A stretch of 64,000 nucleotides of DNA, taken from Streptomyces sp. NBC_00271. Lineage in GTDB: Bacteria; Actinomycetota; Actinomycetes; Streptomycetales; Streptomycetaceae. A program made the position numbers and the translations under genes. Location of the stretch: contig NZ_CP108070.1 in the NCBI RefSeq assembly GCF_036178845.1, positions 2,356,001 to 2,420,000 on the forward strand, in the 5' to 3' direction. Each line of letters begins with the position of its first letter. Within the stretch, counting starts at the first letter, position 1. The notes under the pieces were generated by a model. It did no database searches. It was not told where the DNA came from and saw nothing but the letters and a program-made list of their open reading frames with translations. This document shows, piece after piece, positions 16,113-24,885 of this stretch.

Positions 16113-16986
16113 GGCGGTCCAGCCCCTGGAGGAGGGTGAACGTGGACGCCCAGTCGACGAGCCGGGCCCGTACGTCGGTGTAGAAGAGGTAGTGCTTGTC
16201 GGTGGCGAACTGGATCAGGGCGCCGTGGCTCCCGGTCATCCCGAGGAAGGTGCGCCGCGCGTCGTCGAGGTCGATGATCGGGTCGCTGATGCCGGACACG
16301 TAGGCCGCCGGGACCGCGGGCAGCGCTCGCTCGGGCCGCATGTACAGCCGCTCCAGGTCGAGCAGCACGCCCCGGGAGCGCCGGGTCAGTTCGCGTACCG
16401 CCAGGTCGTCGTGGTCGATGAAGTGCCGGTGGCGCGCCTCGTCCGTGAAGTCCTGGGCCCTGAGCCCGGCGTCCCACGGCTCCTGGCCGGTCTCGGCCGC
16501 CAGGGTCCGCAGCTGGTCGTCGTCGAGGGTGGCGTGCAGTTTGCCCAGCCATGCCGAGCAGAAGACGGCCGCGTCGTAGCGGGTGGTGAAGTCCGGGTGG
16601 TGCATGAGCGCCGCCATGAAGGAGCCGCCCAGGCAGTGCCCGAAGAGCGACAGCGGCACGCTCTCGCCGACTGTCTCCCGTACGTGCTCCAGCGCGGTCA
16701 CGTAGTCGCGGATCACCGTGTCCACGTCGGGCAGGTCGTGCCGTGTGCCGCCGCTGATGCCGCTGCCGCGCCGGTCGAGGACGTAGAAGGCGATGTCGTT
16801 GTCGGCGAACTGGGGCCCGACCTCCCACAGCCAGCCGGCGTGCGACTGCAGTCCGTGGAAGTAGAAGACGGCGCCCTTCACCTGTCCGCGCGGCCGCCAC
16901 AGGTGCAGCGCCAGTTCGGCGCCCTCGACGGGGATGCCCACGATCTCGCGGCGGATGTTCTGCGGCGGCCTCTTGGTCTCGATCAC
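16105..16986 (-). CDS. Alpha/beta hydrolase with a cysteine nucleophile
   Basis: 293-residue cytoplasmic hydrolase of the Hydrolase_4/monoglyceride-lipase-like type: 'FYFHGLQSHAGWLWEVGPQFADNDIAFYVLDRRGSGISGG'. The nucleophile elbow reads 'FGHCLGGS', so C118 replaces the usual Ser; D235 ('SGISDPIID') and H265 ('DKHYLFYT') complete a triad. Cys nucleophiles occur in dienelactone hydrolases and in some thioesterase or lyase-type relatives. The gene is 15 bases downstream of the GH3 gene and overlaps the enolase-family gene, so it belongs to the same transcript. It could act on a thioester, lactone or C-C bond of the pathway intermediate. Confidence 0.85.
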   Translation of the reverse strand: MIETKRPPQNIRREIVGIPVEGAELALHLWRPRGQVKGAVFYFHGLQSHAGWLWEVGPQFADNDIAFYVLDRRGSGISGGTRHDLPDVDTVIRDYVTALEHVRETVGESVPLSLFGHCLGGSFMAALMHHPDFTTRYDAAVFCSAWLGKLHATLDDDQLRTLAAETGQEPWDAGLRAQDFTDEARHRHFIDHDDLAVRELTRRSRGVLLDLERLYMRPERALPAVPAAYVSGISDPIIDLDDARRTFLGMTGSHGALIQFATDKHYLFYTDVRARLVDWASTFTLLQGLDRHA

Positions 16987-17001
16987 GTCCGAACTCCCCT
17001 T

Positions 17002-18678
17002 TCAGCGGCCGGATATGCGGCCGGATATGGCGGCGACGAAGTCGATGTCCTGCTGGAACGGCTTGTACTTGTACTGGGTGGCGTTGCCCGCCTGGCGGCG
17101 GCTTTCGATGTGGGCGGTGATGGCGTCGTGGGGCACGGTGACGACCTCCAGCGCGCCGAGTCGCCCGCTGTCCCGCTTGGACGCGTACTCGATGTTGATC
17201 TCGTGCAGCGCGCTGTCGACGTCGGCCGACAGCACCTGGTCCAGTCGCGGTGACGGCTCGGGGGCCTCGGCGACGACGATGTAGTACGGGGGCTCCGCCC
17301 ACCGCGGTCCGCACATGTAGAGCCCGGTGCCCAGGCCGCTGGCCGCGAGACCCCGCCGGATGGCCTCGGTGACCTGGGACTCGGTGATCTTCTCGCCGGT
17401 GAAGGAGTGGAAGATGCCGTCGCGGTGGACGAAGTGGACCCACGGGGTGCCGTCCACGATCCGGTCGACGCGGTAGATGTCGCCCGTCCACAGGCGGTAG
17501 AGGCCGTTGCCCTGCGTCATGATGAGGTGGTAGTCGCGGCCGGGTTCCACCTCGTCGAACAACAGCGTGCGCACCGGCTCGCCGCTGTCGACGAGTTCAC
17601 CCAGGGGCACATCGGCGGGTACGAACTCGAAGTACGCCTGCCCCACGGCCAGCGGCTGGCTGTGCGGCGAGTCGTCCACCGGGATGGTGGTGACCCCCTC
17701 GGTGCCGCAGCTCATGAACGGCAGCTTGTCGACGCCGGGGAAGACCGCGTCCAGCTTGGCCGCGTACAGCCCGGCGGAGGCGGAGAGCCAGCAGGTGTAG
17801 AGGGTGAGGGAGGGCCACACGTCCTTGAGGCTGAAGTCCGGCTTGCGCAGGACGTCTTCGAGGTGCCGGGCGGTCCGCTCGTCGGGTTCGGTGTACGGCC
17901 TGCCCTCCAGCGTTCCCTCGCGCAGGTCGCGCACCAGGTCCGTGCCGTGCGCGGCCAGCAGGTCCCGCAAGGAGATCAGGGTGCTCGGGTTGATCGCCGA
18001 GATGTAGTGCAGGTCCCTGCCGACGAGGTGCCGGATGCGGTGGTACATGCGGCCCTCGTGGGCGCTGGGGACGGCCGGGCCGAACCACGGCGACTCGTAC
18101 CACGGCGGATTCCAGTCGCGGCTGTTGATCTGCGGGTGCCGGTTGCTGACGGCCTGGTGCCCGATCCCGTGCACGAAGTCGAAGACGTCCTCCCGGACGG
18201 TCTGGGTGTCGAGCGTCGCGTACGGGTGGTCGAGCAGCTCCGGGTGGTACTCCAGGTACGTGCCCCACATCGCCTTCATGGCGGGGATGCGGTAGGTGAG
18301 GAGCCAGTGCAGGGTGTAGGGCACCAGCTTGGGGACTCCGGTGGTCCCGCTGGTCTTGAGCCAGCGCAGCACCGGGCTGCAGGTCAGGGTTCCGCCCTTG
18401 GTACGGGTCTCGCGCTCGATCTCCGGTACGAAGTCGTCGTAGCGCATGATGGGCAGCACCGAGCGGAAGAGGCCGGGGTCGGCGGCGATGGCGTCGTAGC
18501 CCCGCTCCCGCCAGTGGACCGAACCCGCGCTCATGTCGATGACGTCGGCGAGGACGCGCTGTTGTGCGACGCCGGGTTGTTTCAGATCGGACAGCAAGGC
18601 GTCCCGGGCCTGCCGGCACTCGTCCGCGAAGGGAGCTCGGCGGTCGTTCCAGTGTTTCTGCCAGTGCGGTATGTCCAC
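17002..18678 (-). CDS. GH3-family acyl-adenylating (acyl-amido synthetase-like) enzyme
   Basis: 558 residues, homologous to the plant GH3 auxin-conjugating family in the ANL adenylating superfamily. Visible motifs are the ATP loop 'KTSGTTGVPKLVPYT' (109-123), 'LPFMSCGTEGV', 'YRLWTGDIYRV' and 'HRDGIFHSFTGEKITESQV', in GH3 order. Plant members activate a carboxylate with ATP and join it to an amino acid; bacterial members are little studied. GTG 18678 is chosen because AGGAG sits seven bases upstream. In this operon it could activate a starter acid or form an amide. Downstream spacing to the hydrolase is 15 bases; the aldo/keto reductase is 100 bases upstream. Confidence 0.88.
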   Translation of the reverse strand: MDIPHWQKHWNDRRAPFADECRQARDALLSDLKQPGVAQQRVLADVIDMSAGSVHWRERGYDAIAADPGLFRSVLPIMRYDDFVPEIERETRTKGGTLTCSPVLRWLKTSGTTGVPKLVPYTLHWLLTYRIPAMKAMWGTYLEYHPELLDHPYATLDTQTVREDVFDFVHGIGHQAVSNRHPQINSRDWNPPWYESPWFGPAVPSAHEGRMYHRIRHLVGRDLHYISAINPSTLISLRDLLAAHGTDLVRDLREGTLEGRPYTEPDERTARHLEDVLRKPDFSLKDVWPSLTLYTCWLSASAGLYAAKLDAVFPGVDKLPFMSCGTEGVTTIPVDDSPHSQPLAVGQAYFEFVPADVPLGELVDSGEPVRTLLFDEVEPGRDYHLIMTQGNGLYRLWTGDIYRVDRIVDGTPWVHFVHRDGIFHSFTGEKITESQVTEAIRRGLAASGLGTGLYMCGPRWAEPPYYIVVAEAPEPSPRLDQVLSADVDSALHEINIEYASKRDSGRLGALEVVTVPHDAITAHIESRRQAGNATQYKYKPFQQDIDFVAAISGRISGR

Positions 18679-18778
18679 GGCTGCTCCTGAGGATCTGTAT
18701 CTGGCTCTGGGCTCTGCTGCGGGAAGAGGAGAGAGCGGCACGTCGAAGGACGGCTCTCGAGAACCTGGCCGGGAGGAG

Positions 18779-19771
18779 TCAGCGGTCGATGTAGGCCATC
18801 ATTCGCTCGTTGTAACGAGGGCCCGCGACCAGATCGGCGCGTACGGCGTCGTCGATCTCGGCGAGCGTGTCCTCGCCGAGCGCCACCGTGGCGGATCGGG
18901 TGTTCTCCTCCAGGTACGTACGCCGCTTGGTGCCCGGGATGGGGACGATGTCGTCGCCCTGGTGCAGCGCCCAGGCGATGGCGAGCTGGGCCGGGGTGAG
19001 GCCGTGGCGCTCCGCGACCTCCTGGATCTTCGCGGCGATCGCCATGTTCTGGTCGTAGTTGACGCCCTGCAGACGCGGGTCGTGGTGCCGGAAGTCGTCG
19101 TCCGGGTAGTCCTCGGCGCGCTGTACGCCACCGGTCAGGAAGCCCCGGCCGAGCGGGCAGAAGCCGACGAGGCCGATGCCGAGTTCCCGCAGGAGCGGCA
19201 GGACCCCGTCCTCCAGGTTCCGCTCCCAGACCGAGAACTCGCTCTGCACGACGGACAGCGGGTGGACGGCGTGGGCGCGCCGGATGGTCTTCTCGCCGGC
19301 CTCGCACAGGCCCAGGTAGCGGACCTTGCCCTGCCGTACGAGGTCGGCCATGGTGCCCACGACGTCCTCGATCGGCACCTTCGGGTCGACGCGGTGCTGG
19401 TAGAGCACGTCGATGTAGTCGGTGCCGAGGCGCTTCAAGGAAGCCTCGACGACCTCGACGATGTGCTCGGGACGGCTGTCGGCCTCGGCCGTCGTGCCGT
19501 CCTTCAGCTTCATCGGGAAGCCGAACTTCGTGGCGATGAGGGCCTGTTCACGGCGGCCCGCGAGGGCGCGGCCCAGCAGCACCTCGTTGTCATGGGGACC
19601 GTAGGCCTCGGCGGTGTCGAAGAGGGTGTAGCCCAGTTCCAGTGCCCGGTGGACGGTGGCGACCGACTCACGGTCGTCCGTGGCGCCGTACCACTGGCTC
19701 ATGCCCATGCAGCCGAGGCCGAGCTCTGAGACCTCCAGCCCCTGACGGCCCAGCTTCCTGGTGGTGAGCAT
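18779..19771 (-). CDS. Aldo/keto reductase
   Basis: 330-residue NADPH-dependent (beta/alpha)8 reductase, similar to the AKR13 / YakC group: 'LGLGCMGMSQWYG' near the start, catalytic 'FDTAEAYG' (Asp/Tyr), 'ATKFGF' (Lys) and 'DVLYQHRVD' (His), and cofactor-binding 'IPGTKRRTYLEEN' at the end. All four catalytic residues are present. ATG 19771 follows GGAGCAGGC. It is the first gene of the minus-strand operon divergent from the polyketide synthase, so it may reduce a ketone or aldehyde of the product, although stand-alone stress copies of this family are also common. Confidence 0.88.
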   Translation of the reverse strand: MLTTRKLGRQGLEVSELGLGCMGMSQWYGATDDRESVATVHRALELGYTLFDTAEAYGPHDNEVLLGRALAGRREQALIATKFGFPMKLKDGTTAEADSRPEHIVEVVEASLKRLGTDYIDVLYQHRVDPKVPIEDVVGTMADLVRQGKVRYLGLCEAGEKTIRRAHAVHPLSVVQSEFSVWERNLEDGVLPLLRELGIGLVGFCPLGRGFLTGGVQRAEDYPDDDFRHHDPRLQGVNYDQNMAIAAKIQEVAERHGLTPAQLAIAWALHQGDDIVPIPGTKRRTYLEENTRSATVALGEDTLAEIDDAVRADLVAGPRYNERMMAYIDR

Positions 19772-20057
19772 GCCTGCTCCTTCGCACTCGGTGGTGGGGA
19801 TCGCGTCGCAACTGAAGCACATAGATGTACTGGAGTTCAATAGTCGACTCGAGGTCACCGGAATCCCCAGGGAGAGCCGGTGGGGCCACGGGCGCCTCGT
19901 GCGCAAAGGCGCCGTCAAAATCCGTTCATGTGGTGTTTGTTACGCAGGATCCCTCCGCCATGACCCGCCCTTAACGACACCTTCATCAAAAGGACTTCGG
20001 ATCAAGTTTGTTCTTCGGTATAGATTTGGACTACTGACTCGTCAGGAAGGCGCGGAT
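19772..20057. promoter_or_regulatory. Divergent promoter region between the operon and the polyketide synthase
   Basis: About 285 bases, noticeably more AT-rich than the surroundings, lie between the minus-strand operon start and the PKS start. A GGTATAGAT element at about 20017-20025 is a candidate -10 for the PKS direction; no confident -35 or operator is visible. Divergent placement means both units could be controlled together. Confidence 0.5.
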
Positions 20058-23000
20058 GTGAACACAGTCGAACCGATCGCGATCATCGGCATGGGATGCA
20101 GGTTCCCCGGGGCACCGGGGGTGGAGGAGTTCTGGAAACTGCTGGAGAGCAACACCGATGCCGTCGTACCGGTGCCGCGGGACAGGTTCGACGTCGCCGC
20201 CTGGTACGACCCGCGGCCCGGCACGCCCGACCGGCTGATCTCCCGTCATGGCGGCTTCCTGGACGGCGTGTTCGACTTCGACGCCGCCTTCTTCGGGATA
20301 TCGCCGCGCGAGGCGCGCACCATGGACCCGCAGCAGCGCCTGCTCCTGCACGTCGTGTGGGAGGCGTTCGAGGACGCCGGCATCCCGCCCTCCACGGTCC
20401 GCGGCAGCGGCACCGGAGTGTTCGTCGGGCAGGCGACCGCCGAATACGGCGACGCGACGGGGCCGTCGGCCACGGCGGACGTGCGCGCCGTGGCGGGCAG
20501 CAGGCTGCGCGCCGTCACCGCCGGACGCGTCTCCCACGCCTTCGACCTGCGCGGGCCCAGCCTGGTGCTGGACACCGCCTGCTCGTCCTCCCTGGTCGCC
20601 CTGCACAGCGCACGTCAGAGCCTGCTCACCGGGGAGTGCGAACTGGCCGTCGCCGCCGGGGTCAACACGATCCTCACGCCCACCGACGCGGTCGCCTACT
20701 CCCAGGGGCGGATGCTCGCGCCGGACGGCCGGTGCAAGTTCGGCGACAGCTCCGCGAACGGCTTCGTGCGCAGCGAGGGCGTGGGCACGGTGCTGCTCAA
20801 GCGGCTGTCCGACGCCCTCGCGGACGGCGATCCGGTGCACGCCCTGCTGCTGGGCAGCGCGGTGACCAACGACGGCGACGGCAGCGGCCTGCTCCTGCAG
20901 CCCGCGGTGTCCGGGCAGGTGGCGATGGTCCGCTCCGCCTGGCGCAGCGCCGGGGTGAGCGGGTCCCAGGTGGACTACGTGGAGGCGCACGGCACCGGTA
21001 CGACCGTCGGTGACGGGGTGGAACTGCGGGCACTGGCCGAGGCGTTGGGGGCCGAGGACAACGCCGGGGCACCGCTGCTGGTGGGCTCGGTGAAGACCAA
21101 CATCGGCCATGCCGAGGCCGCCGCCGGCATCGCGGGCCTCATCAAGACGGTGCTCGTGGCCAAGCACCGCACGGTGCCCGCCTCGCTCCACCTGACGTCA
21201 CCCCACCCCCAGCTCACGGAGCCGGGGTTCCCCGTCACGGTGGCGGACCGCAACACGCCACTGCGTCCCAGGGGCGACCGCGCGGTGCTCGGAGTGAGTT
21301 CGTTCGGCCTGTCGGGGACCAACGCGCACGCGGTGATAGGCGAGTACGTCCCCGAAGCGGCACCGCGCCCGGACATCGACACACCGCAGTCGGCCGAGGA
21401 CGCGGGCCCGCACCTGCTCGTCCTCAGCGCCCGTACCCCCACGGCCCTGCGCCGGCTGGCCGCCCGCCACGCCGCGCATCTGGGGCCGGACGGGGCCGGC
21501 CGCGGACACCGGCTGCGCGACATCTGCCGCTCGGCGGCGATGGGCCGGGACGCACACCCCTTCCGTCTGTGGGCCGTCGGCCACTCGCACGACGCCCTGG
21601 CCGACGTACTGCGCGCCCTGGCGGCGGATGAGCCGACGCCCGACGGCGGAATGCACGAGGCGGGCTTCGACGGTCCGCGCGAGGTCGCCTTCGTCTTCTC
21701 CGGGCAGGGTTCGCAGTGGCGCGGTATGGGCCGGGAACTGCTGCGGACCTCCGACGCCTTCCGCGCGGCACTGACGGAGTGCGACGCGGCGGTGCGCGAG
21801 GAGCTCGGCTGGTCGGTCGTGGACCTGCTGCTGGACGACAGTGCGGAGCTCGCCGACGCCGTCGAGAGGGTGCAGCCCGCCTTGTGGGCCATGGAGGTCG
21901 CGCTCGCGGCCCACTGGCGCGGCATGGGGGTGGAACCTGACCTGGTCGTCGGACACAGCATGGGAGAGGCCGTGGCCGCGTGCGTGGCCGGTGCCCTGTC
22001 CGTGCGGGACGCGGCGCGGGTGATCTGCCGCCGCAGCAGCCTGATGCAGCGCCTCGCGGGCCGCGGCGCGATGCTCGCCACGGAGCTGTCCCCCGCCGAG
22101 GCGCACGAGCTCGTCGCGGCGTACGGCGACGACGTGTGCGTGGCGGTGGAGAACTCGCCCAGCGCCACCGTGCTGGCCGGCGACGCCGTCCTACTGGACA
22201 AGATCGCCGGCGAGTTGGAGCGGCGCGACGTCCTGTGCCGCAGGGTCAAGGTCAATGTCGCCTCCCACTCCCCCGTCATGGACGAGATACGCGACGACCT
22301 GCTGGCACGGCTGGCGGACGTGGAGCCGGCGCCGCCGCGGACGGAGATGGTCTCCACCGTCCGGTGCGCTTCCGTGCGGGGCGCCGACCTCGACGCGGCC
22401 TACTGGGTGGACAATCTGCGCCGTCCGGTGCGCTTCGCCGAAACCGTGCGGCAGCTCGCCGAAGCCCGGGACGTGATCTTCGTGGAGGTCAGCCCGCATC
22501 CGTTGCTCGCCCAGGCCATCGACGACGTGCAGAGCGCGGCCGGCGTGGCGCCGAAGGTGGTGACCACGCTGGTCCGGCGGCAGAGCGAGGCGACGGCGAC
22601 CGCCCGTGCGCTGGGCCGGGCGTTCTCCCTCGGCGCCCGGGTCGACTGGCGGCGCTGGTACGGCGACGACAAACGCCGAATACCGCTGCCGCTGTACACA
22701 TGGGACGCGGAGGACCACCGCGTCGAGAGCGTCCCCTCGACGGCTCCGGTGCGGCTGTACGAACGTCAGGTCCGGCTGTCGCGGCTGGGCGTCGCGGACC
22801 TGGACACGGGTGTGTCGGTGCGCGGACTGTGCCCCGTGCCGCCCGTGGTGTTTCTGCAGGCGGTCGCCGAGGCGGTGCGCGACCTGGTCGGCGAAGGACC
22901 GGTCGAGCTGCTCGACACCCGCATCGGTGACGGGCTGCCGCTCCTGTCCGACGCTCCGCGGACCACGGTGCGGATCCGGTTGGATCGATCGGCCGGGGCA

Positions 23001-23966
23001 ACGGACCCGTTGGCCGGGGAGAGGAAACCCCCTACGGGAGAGGGGGAGTTCACCTTCGCGGTCGAGGTGGTCTCCGAGGGGTCCGGCGCGCCCGCCCTGT
23101 GCCTGGCGGGATCCGCACGGGCGGCGGCGACACCGGTCCACGCCCCCGGGCTCGCCCCGCTGGACGGCGCGCTGACCCGGTGCGGCGAGTACGTGCCCGG
23201 CGCCGAGTTCTACCGGCGGGCGGAGGCCCGCGGGTACTCCGTCGCCCCGGCGCTGCGCACCGTACGACAGGTGTGGCGGCGGGAGGGCGAGGCGGTGGCG
23301 CGGTTGCACGCGCCCTCGGGTGCGGTAAGCGGCGCTCTGGAGGCCGGTCTGCTGGCCGTGCTGGGAGCCTGGCCGCACTCCACGGCGGCGGACGACCCGA
23401 CGCGGGCCCATCTGCCCCTTTCCTTCGCCCGCGTCCTGCTGGCCGACGCACCCGGCGGCGAGTACTGGAGCACGGCCCGCTCGGCCCCCGAAGCCGACCG
23501 GGACCGTACCCGCTGCGATGTCCTGCTCACCGCGCCGGACGGGCGCGTGCTCGCCGAGTTCGAAGGCATCGCGATGGTCCGGTCGCCGGGCCGGTCCGAC
23601 GCGGCGCACCACGAACCCGACGCGATGACGGCGGCCACCGCGCCGCCGCCCGCGGCGCTTCCTCCCGTCGAGCGGGCTCCCCTGCCGAAACCGGGGACCG
23701 GCCGGTCGCACGCCTCCCGTCCGCCCGCGGAGCGCCTCTTCATCCACACCGCGACGATGCTCGGCACCACCGTCGACCGAGTCGATCCACGGCGGTCACT
23801 GCGCGACCTGGGCCTCGACTCGCTGATGGCGACCCAGCTCAGGCGCATCCTGCACCGGGAACTCGGGGTGGATCTCCCGACCAGCCGTCTGCTGGGCAAC
23901 GAGAGCGCCGCCGCCATCGCGGCCGACCTCCGAGAGGAGGCGGCGCCCGAGCCCCGGAGCCGCTGA
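20058..23966 (+). CDS. Single-module type I polyketide synthase, KS-AT-(degenerate DH)-ACP
   Basis: 1302 residues. The ketosynthase (about 5-430) has C175 in 'DTACSSS', H311 in 'EAHGTGT' and H351 in 'KTNIGHAEA'. The acyltransferase (about 545-840) has S634 in 'GHSMGE' and a 'VASH' motif near 734, which in known AT rules favours methylmalonyl-CoA. Residues about 895-1175 resemble a dehydratase double-hotdog fold but lack the HxxxGxxxxP catalytic His ('GVSVRGLCPVPPVVFLQAV' stands there). The ACP carries S1255 in 'DLGLDSLMATQL'. No ketoreductase, enoylreductase or thioesterase is present. GTG 20058 follows AGGAAGG. Release must come from another protein; the divergent PapA-like or hydrolase enzymes are candidates. 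Confidence 0.92.
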   Translation: MNTVEPIAIIGMGCRFPGAPGVEEFWKLLESNTDAVVPVPRDRFDVAAWYDPRPGTPDRLISRHGGFLDGVFDFDAAFFGISPREARTMDPQQRLLLHVVWEAFEDAGIPPSTVRGSGTGVFVGQATAEYGDATGPSATADVRAVAGSRLRAVTAGRVSHAFDLRGPSLVLDTACSSSLVALHSARQSLLTGECELAVAAGVNTILTPTDAVAYSQGRMLAPDGRCKFGDSSANGFVRSEGVGTVLLKRLSDALADGDPVHALLLGSAVTNDGDGSGLLLQPAVSGQVAMVRSAWRSAGVSGSQVDYVEAHGTGTTVGDGVELRALAEALGAEDNAGAPLLVGSVKTNIGHAEAAAGIAGLIKTVLVAKHRTVPASLHLTSPHPQLTEPGFPVTVADRNTPLRPRGDRAVLGVSSFGLSGTNAHAVIGEYVPEAAPRPDIDTPQSAEDAGPHLLVLSARTPTALRRLAARHAAHLGPDGAGRGHRLRDICRSAAMGRDAHPFRLWAVGHSHDALADVLRALAADEPTPDGGMHEAGFDGPREVAFVFSGQGSQWRGMGRELLRTSDAFRAALTECDAAVREELGWSVVDLLLDDSAELADAVERVQPALWAMEVALAAHWRGMGVEPDLVVGHSMGEAVAACVAGALSVRDAARVICRRSSLMQRLAGRGAMLATELSPAEAHELVAAYGDDVCVAVENSPSATVLAGDAVLLDKIAGELERRDVLCRRVKVNVASHSPVMDEIRDDLLARLADVEPAPPRTEMVSTVRCASVRGADLDAAYWVDNLRRPVRFAETVRQLAEARDVIFVEVSPHPLLAQAIDDVQSAAGVAPKVVTTLVRRQSEATATARALGRAFSLGARVDWRRWYGDDKRRIPLPLYTWDAEDHRVESVPSTAPVRLYERQVRLSRLGVADLDTGVSVRGLCPVPPVVFLQAVAEAVRDLVGEGPVELLDTRIGDGLPLLSDAPRTTVRIRLDRSAGATDPLAGERKPPTGEGEFTFAVEVVSEGSGAPALCLAGSARAAATPVHAPGLAPLDGALTRCGEYVPGAEFYRRAEARGYSVAPALRTVRQVWRREGEAVARLHAPSGAVSGALEAGLLAVLGAWPHSTAADDPTRAHLPLSFARVLLADAPGGEYWSTARSAPEADRDRTRCDVLLTAPDGRVLAEFEGIAMVRSPGRSDAAHHEPDAMTAATAPPPAALPPVERAPLPKPGTGRSHASRPPAERLFIHTATMLGTTVDRVDPRRSLRDLGLDSLMATQLRRILHRELGVDLPTSRLLGNESAAAIAADLREEAAPEPRSR

Positions 23967-23995
23967 GGCCTGTCCCGGCGACCAGGTCGCCTTCA

Positions 23996-24040
23996 GCCGG
24001 AGCGGTCGTACCGCGATACACGCGGTACGGCCGCTCCGGC
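23996..24040 (+). terminator. Terminator hairpin after the polyketide synthase
   Basis: 20-bp stem (arms 23996-24015 and 24021-24040) with one wobble pair, 30 bases downstream of the PKS stop codon. Confidence 0.8.
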
Positions 24041-24090
24041 GTTCAACGCGTCACGTACCGCACCTAGAACCGCAATGCATTAATGGACTA

Positions 24091-24100
24091 CGGTATACCG
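24091..24100. promoter_or_regulatory. Palindrome upstream of the TetR gene, possible operator
   Basis: Perfect 10-bp palindrome CGGTATACCG, about 110 bases upstream of the TetR start at 24209, in a short AT-rich patch. A second CGGT repeat follows at about 24105. It is a candidate autoregulatory site, unproven. Confidence 0.4.
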
Positions 24101-24208
24101 ATACGGTCGCCGTGGACCCGGTCTCTTGGCACGACGGTAGGGATGCCCGTCGTCGACTCCGAAGGTTCGCGGAGACGTCCGGTCGGAGCCGAGAGAAAGA
24201 GAGAGCCG

Positions 24209-24865
24209 ATGACGGTTGAGAATTCCCAGCCCGTACGTCCCCCCGGCCGGCGGGAACGGAGCAGGCAGCGCATGCACGACCGCCTGTACACGGCAGCTCT
24301 GGAGCTCTTCGCCGAGCAGGGGTACGAACGCACGACGATCGACCAGATCGCGGAACGCGCCGATGTCGCCCGGGGAACGTTCTTCAATCACTTCCAGCGC
24401 AAGGAAGACGTCGTCACGACGTGGGCGGAGCAGCGCCAGGACAACCTGCGGGCCTTCATGGACAAGTCGCTCTCGCACAAGGACGACGACGCCACCGTCC
24501 AGTTGGAGCGGTGCATGGCCGCCCTGGCCGATTTCAACGAAGCGGAGCCGGACCTCACCCGGGTGATGCTGACCGCCTGGGTCAGGTCGGGCCAGCCCCT
24601 CCTCGAGGAGCCCGACTACGCGGGGCACGTCTTCACCCGGGTCATCACGATGGGGCAGACCCGCGGGGACATCGCCCGCGACATCGACCCGGTGGTGGCG
24701 GGCAACATGCTGCGCGACGCCTACCTGGGGCTTCTCTACCGCTGGACGCAGGCCGCCGACGGCAGAGCCCCCCTGCACGTCGAACTGCGCGCCCTCCTGC
24801 GGATCGCGCTCACCGGCGTCCTCTCCTGGACCCGCACCTCGAACGCGCCCCTCCGGGACCGATGA
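24209..24865 (+). CDS. TetR-family transcriptional regulator
   Basis: 218-residue repressor. The N-terminal helix-turn-helix is textbook: 'RLYTAALELFAEQGYERTTIDQIAERADVARGTFFNHFQRKEDVVTTWAEQ' (about 25-75). The C-terminal ligand domain contains 'MLTAWVRSGQPLLEEPDYAGHVFTRVITMGQTRGDIARDIDP', typical of the family. ATG 24209 follows a GAGAG-rich stretch. It lies directly downstream of the PKS terminator and is a plausible cluster regulator, with a palindrome in its own upstream region. Its ligand is unknown. Confidence 0.9.
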   Translation: MTVENSQPVRPPGRRERSRQRMHDRLYTAALELFAEQGYERTTIDQIAERADVARGTFFNHFQRKEDVVTTWAEQRQDNLRAFMDKSLSHKDDDATVQLERCMAALADFNEAEPDLTRVMLTAWVRSGQPLLEEPDYAGHVFTRVITMGQTRGDIARDIDPVVAGNMLRDAYLGLLYRWTQAADGRAPLHVELRALLRIALTGVLSWTRTSNAPLRDR

Positions 24866-24885
24866 CGACAGCGGCCGCAACGAGC

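Noticed and set aside
13156..16986. True menaquinone genes menD, menC and menH
   Set aside because: The ThDP and enolase proteins do not carry the sequence patterns I associate with MenD and MenC, no MenB, MenF or MenE is present, and Streptomyces normally uses the futalosine route. The resemblance is treated as an analogy only.
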